Positions 34,695-45,600 of a DNA stretch of 64,000 bases are shown in pieces. This stretch comes from Roseimaritima sediminicola (lineage in GTDB: Bacteria > Planctomycetota > Planctomycetia > Pirellulales > Pirellulaceae): the NCBI RefSeq assembly GCF_009618275.1, contig NZ_WIAD01000006.1:135577-199576 (forward strand), read 5' to 3'. Positions within the stretch are counted from its first letter, which is position 1. Each line of letters opens with the position of its first letter. The position numbers and the translations under genes are program-made. Below the pieces are notes generated by a model. The model made no database searches. It saw only the letters and a program-made list of their open reading frames with translations, and was not told the DNA's origin.

Positions 34695-35771
34695 TCACTG
34701 GGATCTGTATCGTCCGATGGGCCAGTTCAGGATCAAATCGCTTTGATCCGCCCCCCCACGCGCCTCAAGCATTTCCGTCACATGCAGGTGGCAACAAAAT
34801 CGCACAAAATCGTCGGTTCGGCTAAGGTAGGCCTGCCAATTGGTCGGGCGGCGATCGTCCGCAGCCGAGACGTGATCGGCAAGCCGCCGAGTGAAGCGGC
34901 TGTCCGAACCGTCGTACAACCGGGTGTGTGTGAGGACCGGATCGTGCTGGGGACGCGGCGGCGGCGGAAACGGCTGGGGGCCGTCGGGGATCAGCCCGCT
35001 GGGGTCGGGCCAGGCCGCCGGCAGCGCGGCCGGCAGTCCGCCGTCGAGGCTCGCGATCGGTTCCTGGGCAAAGGCCGGTGCGACCGCGGGCGGCTGCGGC
35101 GGTCCCTGAGGAACAGGGGGCGGCCCAGGCGGTGAACCGGCGGGCGGCGAACCGGCGGGCGGCGGGGAATCGGCGGGCAGCGGCGGCGTCTGCGTCGCCA
35201 ATTGCTGCCGCGCCAGTTCGAACTCGGCTTCCAATACCACTTCCGAGGGAATGTCCTCTTCGGCTTCCGTGCCCCAGGGCAGTCCGTATCCGACCGGAAT
35301 CGGATGGAAACTAGGATTGGCCGCGTACCAGTGGACGGTCAGCCCCATCCGCGGTGGGTAATACGGGTCGTAATCGGTCACCGCCCCCTGGACCACGGCG
35401 TCGACGCCCAGCAGGCGAGCGAATGCCTGGAACTGCTGGCCGGTCTGCGGCGGGCCATACACCGCGGCGTAGGCCTCGAGTTGCCGCTGGGAGACGCCCA
35501 CGGGCAGGACTTCGAATCCCGGAACGGCTTGCAGTGCCGCGTAGTAGGCTTCGGTCACCGACCCGGCGTCGAGCGTCGGTTCGTTGCTCTGATTGAAGAA
35601 CGGCAGGATCGCCACGGTCTTCAGCTGTGGGAAGGGGTTGTGGACCCGGACCCCGTGGCGGACTTCGGGGATTGCGCTACAGCCCGCCGAGAGCAGCAAG
35701 AGCACGACGAAGGCGGCAGCCGCCCGGTGAGGCGCTGGCGAAGAGCGTCGATGCGAGTTCCGACCGTGCAT
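34695..35771 (-). CDS. Lipoprotein with proline-rich linker
   Basis: 358 residues. The lipobox LLSAGC puts the lipidated Cys at residue 31. Residues 45-150 form an alpha/beta segment (VAILPFFNQSNEPTLDAGSV, FARLLGVDAVVQGAVTDYDP) resembling envelope lipoproteins of the LpoB/CsgG-like kind that assemble or modulate outer-envelope machinery. Residues about 205-300 are Pro-rich and low in complexity. A C-terminal helical segment ends in WPIGRYRSQ. The distant resemblance does not allow a specific function. Confidence 0.7.
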   Translation of the reverse strand: MHGRNSHRRSSPAPHRAAAAFVVLLLLSAGCSAIPEVRHGVRVHNPFPQLKTVAILPFFNQSNEPTLDAGSVTEAYYAALQAVPGFEVLPVGVSQRQLEAYAAVYGPPQTGQQFQAFARLLGVDAVVQGAVTDYDPYYPPRMGLTVHWYAANPSFHPIPVGYGLPWGTEAEEDIPSEVVLEAEFELARQQLATQTPPLPADSPPPAGSPPAGSPPGPPPVPQGPPQPPAVAPAFAQEPIASLDGGLPAALPAAWPDPSGLIPDGPQPFPPPPRPQHDPVLTHTRLYDGSDSRFTRRLADHVSAADDRRPTNWQAYLSRTDDFVRFCCHLHVTEMLEARGGADQSDLILNWPIGRYRSQ

Positions 35772-35872
35772 GGATCACCGATTGCAGTTGCCTGCGCGCA
35801 GCGCCTCCACCCCCACAGGTCAGCATCGGCAATCCCCAACGCCGGAGTTGAATCAAAATGCACAAAAAAGTA

Positions 35873-36146
35873 TCGCCTTTCGGCAGTGTTGCCTTTCGCT
35901 CCGCGAAAGTTGCTGAAGCTGTCTCGGGCGATTTTCGGCAGTGTTGCCTTTCGCTCCGCGCAGTGTTGCCTTTCGCTCCGCGAAAGTTGCTGAAGCCGTC
36001 CTGGGCGATTTTCGGCAGTGTTGCCTTTCGCTCCGCGAAAGTTGCTGAAGCCGTCTCGGGCGATTTTCGACAGTGTTGCCTTTCGCTCCGCGAAAGTTGC
36101 TGAAGCCGTCTCGGACTACTTTCGACGGAGCGAAAGGCGACACTGA
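35873..36146. repeat. Family C repeat array, composite 55-bp units
   Basis: About five units of TTGCCTTTCGCTCCGCGAAA with a GCTGAAGCCGTCTCGGGCGA spacer, and one final inverted unit (CTACTTTCGACGGAGCGAAA). One unit lacks its right half. The array fills the gap between the lipoprotein gene start and the secreted-protein gene end; no gene is seen in 35772-36147. Confidence 0.88.
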
Positions 36147-36147
36147 G

Positions 36148-36537
36148 CTAGCGGTGCAGGTGGTCGACGTACACCGGGATCACGATGGTGCGATGATAGG
36201 GAAATCGCGACGTGGTCGAGGGCGTCACCACACCCGGCGGCCGGGAAAGATGATAGCCGCGTCGCAGGGCCGCTTCGGTGCGGGCGACCCGCTGCAGACG
36301 CTGGTGCCAAGCCAGGGCCTGACGCAGCTGAGCCGGCGAGGGGATGCTGGCCGCCTGGTCCACCCGCTGCTTGCTGGGGCTGGGCGTGTCGAACAGCTCC
36401 ATGATGTCCGCATCCAGCTGGGTAGCGCGTTGGGACTCGGGGGCTTGCGCGGGCTGCTGAGCTCGGGCCGTGGGCGCGGCGGCAAACATGCCGACCAGGG
36501 CGGCGACGATGAGGAGTGGTTTGATGGATGCGGTCAT
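36148..36537 (-). CDS. Small secreted protein
   Basis: 129 residues with a clear signal peptide (IVAALVGMFAAAPTARAQ, cleavage near residue 26). The rest is Gln/Arg-rich with a helical middle (QLRQALAWHQRLQRVARTEA) and a hydrophobic tail (TIVIPVYVDHL). No family recognised. The signal peptide and codon pattern make a real gene likely. Confidence 0.6.
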   Translation of the reverse strand: MTASIKPLLIVAALVGMFAAAPTARAQQPAQAPESQRATQLDADIMELFDTPSPSKQRVDQAASIPSPAQLRQALAWHQRLQRVARTEAALRRGYHLSRPPGVVTPSTTSRFPYHRTIVIPVYVDHLHR

Positions 36538-36895
36538 CGAAAGCTTCCTGCTGCTCGGGCGATCGGGTCAGTCCGTTTTCAGGTAGTCAGCCTCGTACGG
36601 GGATTCCGCGTCAAGAACCGGGGCTAGCGACCAAACGGCTCAGGGTGGCGGAATGTGCGTGCGTTGCTTGATCGTTTTGTCGACCGCTCGGCAGCACGCC
36701 GATGATGGCAAGACCGCTTCGCAGACAGCAAAGTGAGATTCCCCGTCCGGTTGTGGGGGTCGTGCCGGTCCCCGGATTGGTCTGGTAGCGGAGCGGCACA
36801 AGTTGTTCGGTTTCGCGATACCGGACGGCTTGCGCCGTTCCGCTCACAACGGCAAATCGTTTGCGGACGAGTCTTGCCCTGCAACCAACAACCCA
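36538..36895. other. Spacer with no convincing gene
   Basis: The short frames here are low-complexity or Arg/Pro-rich and are not called. The only structure seen is the palindromic CGGACGGCTTGCGCCGTTCC near 36824, with a weaker related copy (GAGCGGCACAAGTTGTTCGG) near 36793. Next to uvrB (minus-strand stop TAG at 36896-36898) lies the stop-adjacent TGGGTTGTTGGTTG run. Confidence 0.5.
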
Positions 36896-39022
36896 CTAAC
36901 CGCGATTGGGTCGGGGGACGGAGCGTCGGCCGGTGCCTTTGGTGCTGCGTTTGCGGCGTTTTTGCTGACGACCCATGCCGGAGCTGGACGAGGAACCGGT
37001 CAGTTCGACTTCCGACAGGGGCCGGCCGATGGCGTCTTTCAACTGCAACACGCGGTCGCGCAGCTGAGCGGCGCGCTCGAAGTCCAAGGCCTCGGCGGCC
37101 TCGAGCATCTCGCGTTCAAGTTCGTCAACGTACTCGATCGTGACGTACTGGCCGTCCTTTTCGGCTTGGGCCTTGGCCGTGGATTCCCTGCGTTTGGCGG
37201 CATCCTGTTCGATTCCGGCCCGCATCGATTTGCGCACCGACTGGGGCGTGATGCCGTGTTGTTCGTTGTACTGTTGTTGGATCGCGCGACGCCGCTCGGT
37301 TTCGTCGATCGCCAAACGCATCGAATCGGTGATTTTGTCGGCGTACAGGATGACGCGCGAATTAACGTTTCGAGCCGCTCGGCCGATGGTCTGAATCAGA
37401 CTGGTTTCGCTGCGCAGGAAACCTTCTTTGTCGGCGTCCAGGATCGCCACCATCGAGACTTCCGGCAGGTCCAGGCCTTCGCGCAATAGGTTCACGCCCA
37501 CCAAGGCGTCGAATTTGCCTTCGCGCAGCTCCTGCAGCAGTTCCACGCGTTCAAACGCATTCAGTTCGCTGTGCAACCAGCGACAACGAACGTTCTGTTC
37601 TTGCAGGAAGGTCGCCAGGTCTTCGGCCAATCGCTTGGTCAGGGCGGTGACCAGCACCCGTTCGTCGATCTCGGCCCGCTTGCGGATTTCGTCCAGCAGG
37701 TGATTGACCTGACCGCGTGCCGGGACGACTTCGATCACCGGGTCCAGCAGTCCCGTGGGCCGAATGATCTGTTCGGTCACTTCGCCGCCGGACTGCTCCA
37801 GTTCGTATTCCGACGGGGTGGCCGAGACGTAAACGATCTGACCGACGCGCTGTTCCCATTCCTCGAACTTCATCGGCCGGTTGTCCAGGGCGCTGGGCAG
37901 CCGAAAGCCGTGATCGACCAGCGTCATTTTGCGCGAGCGGTCGCCGGCGTACATGGCCCGGATCTGGGGCACGGTCACATGCGATTCGTCGACGAAGGTG
38001 ACGAAGTCGTCGGGAAAGTAATCGTACAGGGTGTCGGGCGTGGCCCCGGGCGCTTTGCCGGCCAGCACGCGACTGTAGTTCTCGATGCCCGGGCAATGGC
38101 CGACTTCCTGCAGCATTTCGATGTCGAACCGGGTGCGAGCGGACAATCGTTGGGCTTCCAGCAGTTTGCCCTGCCCTTGCAGCTCCTCCAGGCGTTCGGC
38201 CAGCTCCTGCTTGATCGCGCCGATCGCTGACATGATCCGGTCCTCGCCCATGACGAAGTGTTTGGCCGGATAGATATAGACCTGGTCGCAGGTATCGAAG
38301 ACTTCGCCGGAGACCGGTTTGATCATCGAAATCTGCTCGATCTCGTCGCCCCACATCTCGATGCGGTAAGCGAATTCTTCGTAGCTGGGCCACAACTCGA
38401 TGCTGTCGCCGCGGACGCGGAATTTGCCGCGTTCAAAGGCCACGTCGTTGCGGTCGTACTGGACTTCGACCAGTTTCATCAGCAGATGGTCGCGCCGCGT
38501 CTGTTCGCCACGGCGGACGTGCAGGACCAGGTCTTTGTAATCCTGCGGTGAACCCAAGCCGTAGATACTGCTGACCGAAGCCACGATCAGGACGTCTCGG
38601 CGGCTGACCAGCGAGCTGGTGGTGGCCAATCGCAGGCGATCGATTTCCTCGTTGATCGAGGCGTCTTTTTCGATGTAGACGTCGCGCTGGGGGATGTAGG
38701 CTTCGGGCTGGTAGTAGTCGTAGTAGCTGACGAAGTAGTGGACGGCGTTGTGCGGAAAGAACTCTTTGAATTCCGCGTACAGCTGGGCGGCCAGCGTCTT
38801 GTTGTGGCTGAGCACCAGAGCGGGTCGGCCGAGCTGGGCGATGGTATTGGCCATCGTGAAGGTCTTGCCCGTACCGGTGGCACCGAGCAGGACCTGGGTG
38901 CGTTTGCCTTGCTGGAAGCCCTGGACCAACGACTGAATCGCCGTCGGCTGGTCACCGGCGGGCGGAAAGGGGCTGTTCAGTTGGAACTGGGCCGGCGGAA
39001 GCTGGGTTTTGGGCATTCGCAC
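36896..39022 (-). CDS. uvrB: Excinuclease ABC subunit B
   Basis: 708 residues; the ATG at 39016 is an alternative start two codons in. Helicase-fold damage-recognition subunit of nucleotide excision repair. Walker A GATGTGKT lies at about 47-54, the beta-hairpin region [20 protein letters not shown] at about 92-112, and helicase motifs [24 protein letters not shown] and QTIGRAARN follow in order. The C-terminal UVR motif ([20 protein letters not shown]) binds UvrC/UvrA. The tail after it is Ser/Arg/Lys-rich. Confidence 0.96.
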   Translation of the reverse strand: MRMPKTQLPPAQFQLNSPFPPAGDQPTAIQSLVQGFQQGKRTQVLLGATGTGKTFTMANTIAQLGRPALVLSHNKTLAAQLYAEFKEFFPHNAVHYFVSYYDYYQPEAYIPQRDVYIEKDASINEEIDRLRLATTSSLVSRRDVLIVASVSSIYGLGSPQDYKDLVLHVRRGEQTRRDHLLMKLVEVQYDRNDVAFERGKFRVRGDSIELWPSYEEFAYRIEMWGDEIEQISMIKPVSGEVFDTCDQVYIYPAKHFVMGEDRIMSAIGAIKQELAERLEELQGQGKLLEAQRLSARTRFDIEMLQEVGHCPGIENYSRVLAGKAPGATPDTLYDYFPDDFVTFVDESHVTVPQIRAMYAGDRSRKMTLVDHGFRLPSALDNRPMKFEEWEQRVGQIVYVSATPSEYELEQSGGEVTEQIIRPTGLLDPVIEVVPARGQVNHLLDEIRKRAEIDERVLVTALTKRLAEDLATFLQEQNVRCRWLHSELNAFERVELLQELREGKFDALVGVNLLREGLDLPEVSMVAILDADKEGFLRSETSLIQTIGRAARNVNSRVILYADKITDSMRLAIDETERRRAIQQQYNEQHGITPQSVRKSMRAGIEQDAAKRRESTAKAQAEKDGQYVTIEYVDELEREMLEAAEALDFERAAQLRDRVLQLKDAIGRPLSEVELTGSSSSSGMGRQQKRRKRSTKGTGRRSVPRPNRG

Positions 39023-39057
39023 TCCAAAGAAAGGTTTCGCAGCGAGGACGGCCGAGC

Positions 39058-39510
39058 TCAGCCGTTAATCGTGGCGGGCGGCAGGCCTAGGGGCGGAGGA
39101 AAATCCACCATCTCCCAATAAGTTTGTATGAAGTCGACCAGCTTTTCGTAGCCGTGGCCGGTGCGGGATTTGGAAATATACCCAGCAACTCGCTGGTCAA
39201 ACGCAAAATGCCGGTCCGCGTCGGCTTCGGATGTGGTCAGGACAAAGGTCGGGACGCGGGACAAGGTGGGGTTGGTCCGCATCTCAACAAGCATCTCAAA
39301 GCCGCTCATCCGCGGCATGTTCACGTCCAAAAAGACCAGGAACGGCCAGGGAATCCGCTCGCGGTCCTGCAGCATTTCCAAGGCCTCGACCCCATCGCTG
39401 GCGACATGCAATTCATACTCAAAGTCCACGCGCTGCAGCGCACGCCGCAGCGCCATCACGTCCAATTCGTCATCGTCAACTAACAAAAGCCTGATCGGAA
39501 GGTCGGCCAT
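39058..39510 (-). CDS. Single-domain response regulator (Rcp1-like)
   Basis: 150 residues from the ATG at 39510. A receiver domain only: acidic DDDE at 12-15, phosphorylated Asp62 (FLDVNMP), Thr in VLTTSEAD and Lys in YISKS. Stand-alone regulators of this type (Rcp1 group) usually serve hybrid or phytochrome-like kinases or phosphorelays. No kinase is adjacent. It is 35 bases upstream of uvrB on the same strand; co-transcription would be unusual but possible. Confidence 0.85.
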   Translation of the reverse strand: MADLPIRLLLVDDDELDVMALRRALQRVDFEYELHVASDGVEALEMLQDRERIPWPFLVFLDVNMPRMSGFEMLVEMRTNPTLSRVPTFVLTTSEADADRHFAFDQRVAGYISKSRTGHGYEKLVDFIQTYWEMVDFPPPLGLPPATING

Positions 39511-39590
39511 ATTGATTTTCTGCCCGTTCGATGGTGGATGGCATCGTTCGATGGTGGGGACACCGGTTTGCGGCCTGGAGTTGGCGACGC

Positions 39591-39613
39591 GCAGGCTGGA
39601 AGCCGATGCCATA
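39591..39613. repeat. Family B hairpin repeat, single diverged copy
   Basis: GCAGGCTGGAAGCCGATGCC, one base different from the consensus in the right arm, upstream of the response regulator. Confidence 0.7.
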
Positions 39614-39687
39614 TAGGGATCGTTGGTCCCGAAAGTGGATTGGGCATTCTAGCATCTCCCACCAATTGGGCTAGCCAACCCGCGGGG

Positions 39688-42600
39688 CTACTGCGTCGGG
39701 GGAGGGACATCGTGGACGCTAGCACCGCTCTCGGCGTCCAGCACCAGAATCGCAAAACGCTGCACGTTCCCCAGGGCCGGCGCACTGAGCGAGACGTAAT
39801 CGAACCGGCCGCGGAGGTCGGTGTAGCCATCTTTGTAGAAGGCGACTTGGCCGTCGGCGGTGCGGCTGTAAACCTTGACGTAGGCGCCCGCCAATGGCTG
39901 GCCGCTGGTGCGATCGCTGGCCTGCAGCTGACCAAAGCCTTCGGACAGGTAGGTGCGGAGGTTGCCGCCGTAGTACAGCACGGTGTCCCGCGCCGAACCG
40001 CTGATCACCTCCACCAACAAGGTCTGTTCGGCCAGCGAGGCGTCGATGGCGTGGACCGTCACGCCCTGGTCACGAAGCGAAATCCTCTTGCGCAACGCCG
40101 GCCGCACGGTGGCCATCCGCCCCAGGTCGTCGCGAACGAAGGGCGTCTTGCTGAATAACAGCTCCAAGTCCACGCCGTACAGGTTGACGGTGGCCTCGCG
40201 GGCGTTGCGATGCGCGATGCGAATCTGTCTCCCGTCCAGCTGCAACTGGATGCTGGGTTGGCGGTACGCCGCTTGGGCCTGACGCCGCTGGCGATCGATC
40301 AAAGCCAAGTCCGCCGCCGACTCGTCCACCGCCGGGCTGCCAGCGGTATCTGGGCGGCCCGGATCCGAACCATCGGCCGGATCCGAACCATCGGCCGGAT
40401 CCGAACCATCGGATGGGGTGCCATCGGCAGCGGCCGGGTTGCTAGCGACCAGCGCCGAGCCGGCTCGCAGGTCCCGGTGCTGCTCCAGCCGCTGGGCCAA
40501 CTGGCCGAATCGCTCGCGCCACCGCGGCACCGGATGCTCGGCGTGCCGAGCGGCCATTTCCGCGGCGGTCTGTAGGTCGCCCTGATGCAGGGCGAGGTAG
40601 CCGGCCAGATAATCTCGCTGAAGCTGTAACGCGGTCGACGCCGAATCGACTTGCTGGAAACGCTCCAGGGCCGCGTCGATGCGGTTCTGGATCAACAGGT
40701 AGTAACACAGGGCCAGCTGTTGCTCGGTCGAGGGACCCGTTTGGTAGGCCAGGACCCGCATAAAATCGCGGTACTGTTCCAGGAAGCGATTGTTCAGGAT
40801 CTCCGGTTGCTCGCGCAGCGGATGGATTCGGGCGCGAACCAAGGGGGCGTATTCCAGGTGTTCGTACAGGGCTCGCTGTACCGGTTCGATCCGCAGCAGT
40901 TCGCTGTTGAGCACCGGACCGGCGGATTGAACCAGTTGCCGCTGCATCGACAGGTACTGCCGCATCCGATCCTCGTCACGATGGTGCAGCGCATAGGCCA
41001 GCAGCTCCGCGGGCCAGAGACGGACCTTGTCCAGCGCCTGCATGACGACGTCGTAAACGGCGCGGTCCCGCAGCCGATGGGCAACGGCCGACAGGTCCAG
41101 CCGATGCAGATTCGCCTCGCTCAGAAACGCTTCGATCTGCTTTGGCGTGCCGCTGCGGGCCACCGCTTGCCAGGACTGGGAATCGGTGGTCGTGGGCGTT
41201 TCGACCACATTAAAAGTGCGTTCCTGGCCACGGGCGACCGTCTGTTCGGCGATCGAAACGCACACAGGGTAATGTGTGAACCGGCCCGCTGTGGGAAAAT
41301 AAAAGCGATACTCGCGGCGTTCCACGGCGAACGGCTCCAGGCGAATCGTCGCACTGTCGGTGGCCAGCGACCCGGCCAACGGTAGCGAGCCGGCGGGGAT
41401 TTGCCAGAACACCTCGACCGTCATCGGCGCAGGCGTGGGATTGGTCAAAACGATTTGCCCGAGGTACCCGGTTTGCGTGAGGTATTCCTCGGGAGCGACG
41501 CGGGCGGTCGCAGCGGCGTCCATTTCGGTTGCCTGTTGGTCCAGCCGCTCGAAGCGTTGGGCGACCAACAAACGCGTGTCGCCGGTTTGCGCCTGCAGCT
41601 CTCGCAGTCGCTTGGTGACCACGGCCACGGGGTGCTGCGGCGCGTACTGGTCTTCGTCTGCTTCGGGCAGATCGACGTCACCGCTGGCCAGGGGCAAACC
41701 ACACAGGGCCAGCGCCATCAGGGCGGCGTGGCGGTTTTCCGTCGGCAGCAACAGGTGTTCGCTGACGCGGTGAAGGCCGGGCCTCTTGGCGTCGTTTGTA
41801 TCGTTTGCGTCGGCGTTGTCTTGGTTGGGGGCACCGTGCCGAGCGACGTCCAGCCAAAACGCGTTGACCGGAATCAGATCCGCATCGGCCTGAGCCACCC
41901 GCACCGAGTGCCAATGGCTTTCCGCCCACTGCTTGGTTGCGTCCAGGTGCTGGAACATTTGCGCCGCTCGCCCGCGCCGGCGAGGGCGGAGGTAACGATC
42001 GACCGGCGGGGCTGCGAAGTCCGCCTTATCGTCCATCATCACGTCCAGGCCATCCATGTCCATTTCCGGAAGCGATTCGCCCCGCTCCTCGGCTTCTTCC
42101 AGCACGCGTCCCAACGCCTCCCTGTCGCTCGCTTCGCCGGGCCTGCCGAAGTACATCGCGTTCCGACGGGATTGCGGCGACGCGTCTTGCAGTTGTTGGC
42201 CGGCCAGTCCCCATTCGATGGCTTGCCGGATGCGATCATCGTCGTCCTGCTGCAGCTCGACTCGCTGCTTCAAATCCCGCAGTACACTCGCCCGTACCTC
42301 TGGCACCGCGACGGCCAGTAGGGCGCGTTCGGCGGCGTTCAGCCTTGCGTACTGCCAGGGCACGGTCCATGGCGTCAGGTCCCGGTCGAGCAACCAGTGA
42401 TCGATGAACTGCGTTTCCTTCTTGGACTGCAGGTAGGGACGCACGACGTCGTCGAAGAAGGGGCGGTCGTGGAAGTACAGGAACACATGCACTTCGTGAC
42501 ACGCCAAGCGGCCGTACGCGTCATATTTATCGGCCGTTTCCAGTTCGTGCCAAGAACCCAGAACCTGAAACTCCTCCAGCCGATTCTCTTTCGAAAACGT

Positions 42601-45600
42601 GTTGTACAGCGTCAGCAGATCCGCCACGTTGGCGTAGACCTGCAGCCGAGCCGCTCCCAGATCGTTTCGTTCCAGCGGCGACTCGGCCGAGGCCACCCGG
42701 ACGGTCCGTTCGAAAGCCAGGGCCCGCTGCGGATCCAGGGCCCGGCTCAGCCGCAGATCACGCGTCTCCGCCGGTTGGTACCGGCCGTAGACGGTTCGCT
42801 GCACGACGGTTGCCGGGTCGATGGCCACGATCTGAAGGATCGGGAATGCGGCGACCAGTTCGCCAGGAATGCGAACCCTGCCTTGATCGTCGGGACGAAG
42901 GTTCGTCGCCAGGCCGGCGCCGCGACGAAGGAAGTCGTAGGAAGCGCTGGCGGTCTGCCGATCGTCGTGGCGCTGGCCGGCCTCGGCCGCGGGCTCCCCT
43001 CCACGCATGCCCGCACGATCCGACGGCGCCGGGGCTTGGCCGTCGGCGGCCTGCTGCGTCGTGTTCTCCGTTTCCTCGGTGGCCCAGGGGTTCAGCAGCA
43101 GCGAAGGCTGGGGCAGCATCACGCCCGGGTACTTCTGGGCGTACTGGCGGCGCAGCACGTAGGCGTACTCTTCACCCAGTTCCAAATCGCTCAGGTACAG
43201 ATTCTGCATGCGTTGCAGGTAGCGAGCTTCGGGGGAACCGGTTGCGGGCAGTTTCAGTTGTTGCCATGCCGGACGAGCGGGCAAGTAGCGGCTGGCCACG
43301 ACGTGCACATGCGCCAGCCCGGCATCGCCACCCAGTTGAACCACCACATCCCCGTCCTGCCGGCGAACTTCGGCGATGGCGACCGGATCGCGACGCGGAA
43401 CCTCTAACTGGCGGACCTGTCCGGTGGCAATGCTCTGCACCAGCGTGCCGGCGGTCACTGCGATCGAAACCTGCCGGTCTTGTCGGCGGTCCAGCAAGCG
43501 GTAGTCGCCGGGCGTGTCCAACGTGAAACGAAGTTGGCCGGCGGTCTGTCGCAAGTGTTGGGAACGGTCCTGGTAGGGCCGGTCACCGCGGAGCTCGAAT
43601 AGCACGAAACGCGGTTCGCCGATGAGCGGTTGCGCGTCCTCGGGTGCGACGATCGGTAACTGCTGCGGATGGCCCACCACGCCGTGCAGCCGTCGCGGCC
43701 AGAGGGCCTGGTCGGTATGCACCGTGCGCCGGTGGACGGGGCCGCCGGCGACGCCGTAATGAATGGTCCGCACCGTCGCCAGCGAGCCCAAGCGGACGCG
43801 GCCATCGTCGTCGGTTTGCAGCGTTCGCTGGACCTCGTGCCCGCTGACGATGGGCACCAGCCGAAGGTTCAGTGGGACCGCACCCACGGCCTCGCCATTA
43901 TGTCCTCTCGCTTCGATGATCCAGTCCGTGCCATCGCGAGTCAAAAACGCGTCGACGGTGTGTTCGGTTTGCTGGAATCCGTTCAGAGACCAACTGTCCG
44001 ACGTTTCCAGGTTCTGGCGACGCCCGGTCGACAGACGCATTACGTAACCGCTCAGCCGGACCTCCAGCCGCTTGAGCCGGTCGGGCACGCGAAACGCTGC
44101 GCCTGCTTCGTTCACGTCGTCCAGCTGCAGAGGTTCGATTCGTTTGCTGGACTGAACGCCTTGGGAATCCGTCGAAACAATCGTCAACGTCGCGTCCTCG
44201 AGCAGGGATATCGATACACGTTCGCCGTTGAGCAAGAGTTGCGGTCGAATGGTCAGCCGAGCGGTGCGGCCGGGCTGCAATTGTTGATCGACCAACAGGA
44301 TCGACGCCGCCAGCGAGTACTGCTCGGCCGGCTGCTGGATCGTCGCCGTGATCGCTAGCCGGTCATCCATCATGACGGCGTTGCGAGTCAGCGGTTTGTC
44401 GCCCATGGGGATCGTGACGACGCCATCGTCGTCGGCAAGAAACTGCTGCGAGCCGATGCGGACCCGGCCTTTGGGAATCACCTCGCGGGCTTCATCGAAG
44501 AGCACGATCTGGACGCCGTCGATCGTTTGTTTCAGCGCGTATTGCAGTTCGCCACGTTGGATCAGAGCCCGAGTCCGGCGTCCACCACCCAACAGATCGA
44601 CGACCCACACGCCGCGGCCTTCGATCCCGGGCAGCGAGATCGTCTCGCGGTGCCGGCGAACGCTGGGTTGGTCATACTGGATACGAAGCTGCTCGGTGGC
44701 CACCAGCCCGTCCAGGTCGATGTCGGTGTTGATCGTTTGGTTGTGGGTGCGGTAGTACGCGTGGGTGTTGATTTCGTAAACGCGTACCACCAGTTCTTTG
44801 ACATTTTTGATGTCGACGGTCACTTCCGCCGGCGCTTCGGGATCGGTGTAGGCCGGATTCGTCGGCGCCAGGGTCAGCTCGACACGGTCTTTGAGCTGTT
44901 GTTGATCGGCCGGATGGAGCAACCGATACCATCGCTGGGGATCTCCCACGCCGTACAGCAGTTTTGTTTCGGCGAACACGTCGTTCAGGTAGTCGTCCCG
45001 CAGCAAGCCCGCGAACGCGTCGGGACCGTCGGCGTCGCGCAGAAAGATCTCCAGATACTGCCGCACCAAGGATGTTTCATTGCCGATGGGCGGGACCAAG
45101 GCGACGTCGGAGAAATCCTCGCTCAAGTTAGCGAGGTGGCGGGACCCGGCACGCAGACGCGGCAGCATGACGGGGCTGTTGCGCGGCAGTTTCAAGTATC
45201 GGACAAAGGCGGAGCGGTCGGGTTCTCCGGCCGCCAGATCGGCCTCCAGTCGCCGGTACAGGACCGCAGCTTTTAAACTGTTCCAAGCGTCGGGCAGGTT
45301 CGAGACGTACTGGTCCAGTCGAATCAGGTAAGCTCGGCGGGCCTCGGGTTGTTGTCCGGGGTCGGTGTCGTCGTCGGGACGCAGACGCAGCAGGATTTCG
45401 TGCACCAAAGCGTCGCTGGTCGCCACTGACGGGACGCTCTCCGATACGCGGTGAAGCTGTGGCAGGGTCAACTGGTGATGGGCGGTCAAGTCGCCGAAGC
45501 GACGGTCCTGCGGACGTCGCCCTTGCAGTTGGCGGATGACCAAGTCGTCCAGATGCGGCATCCAAGCTCCGTCGACCCGCTCGAGCAACCAAGCCAGATC

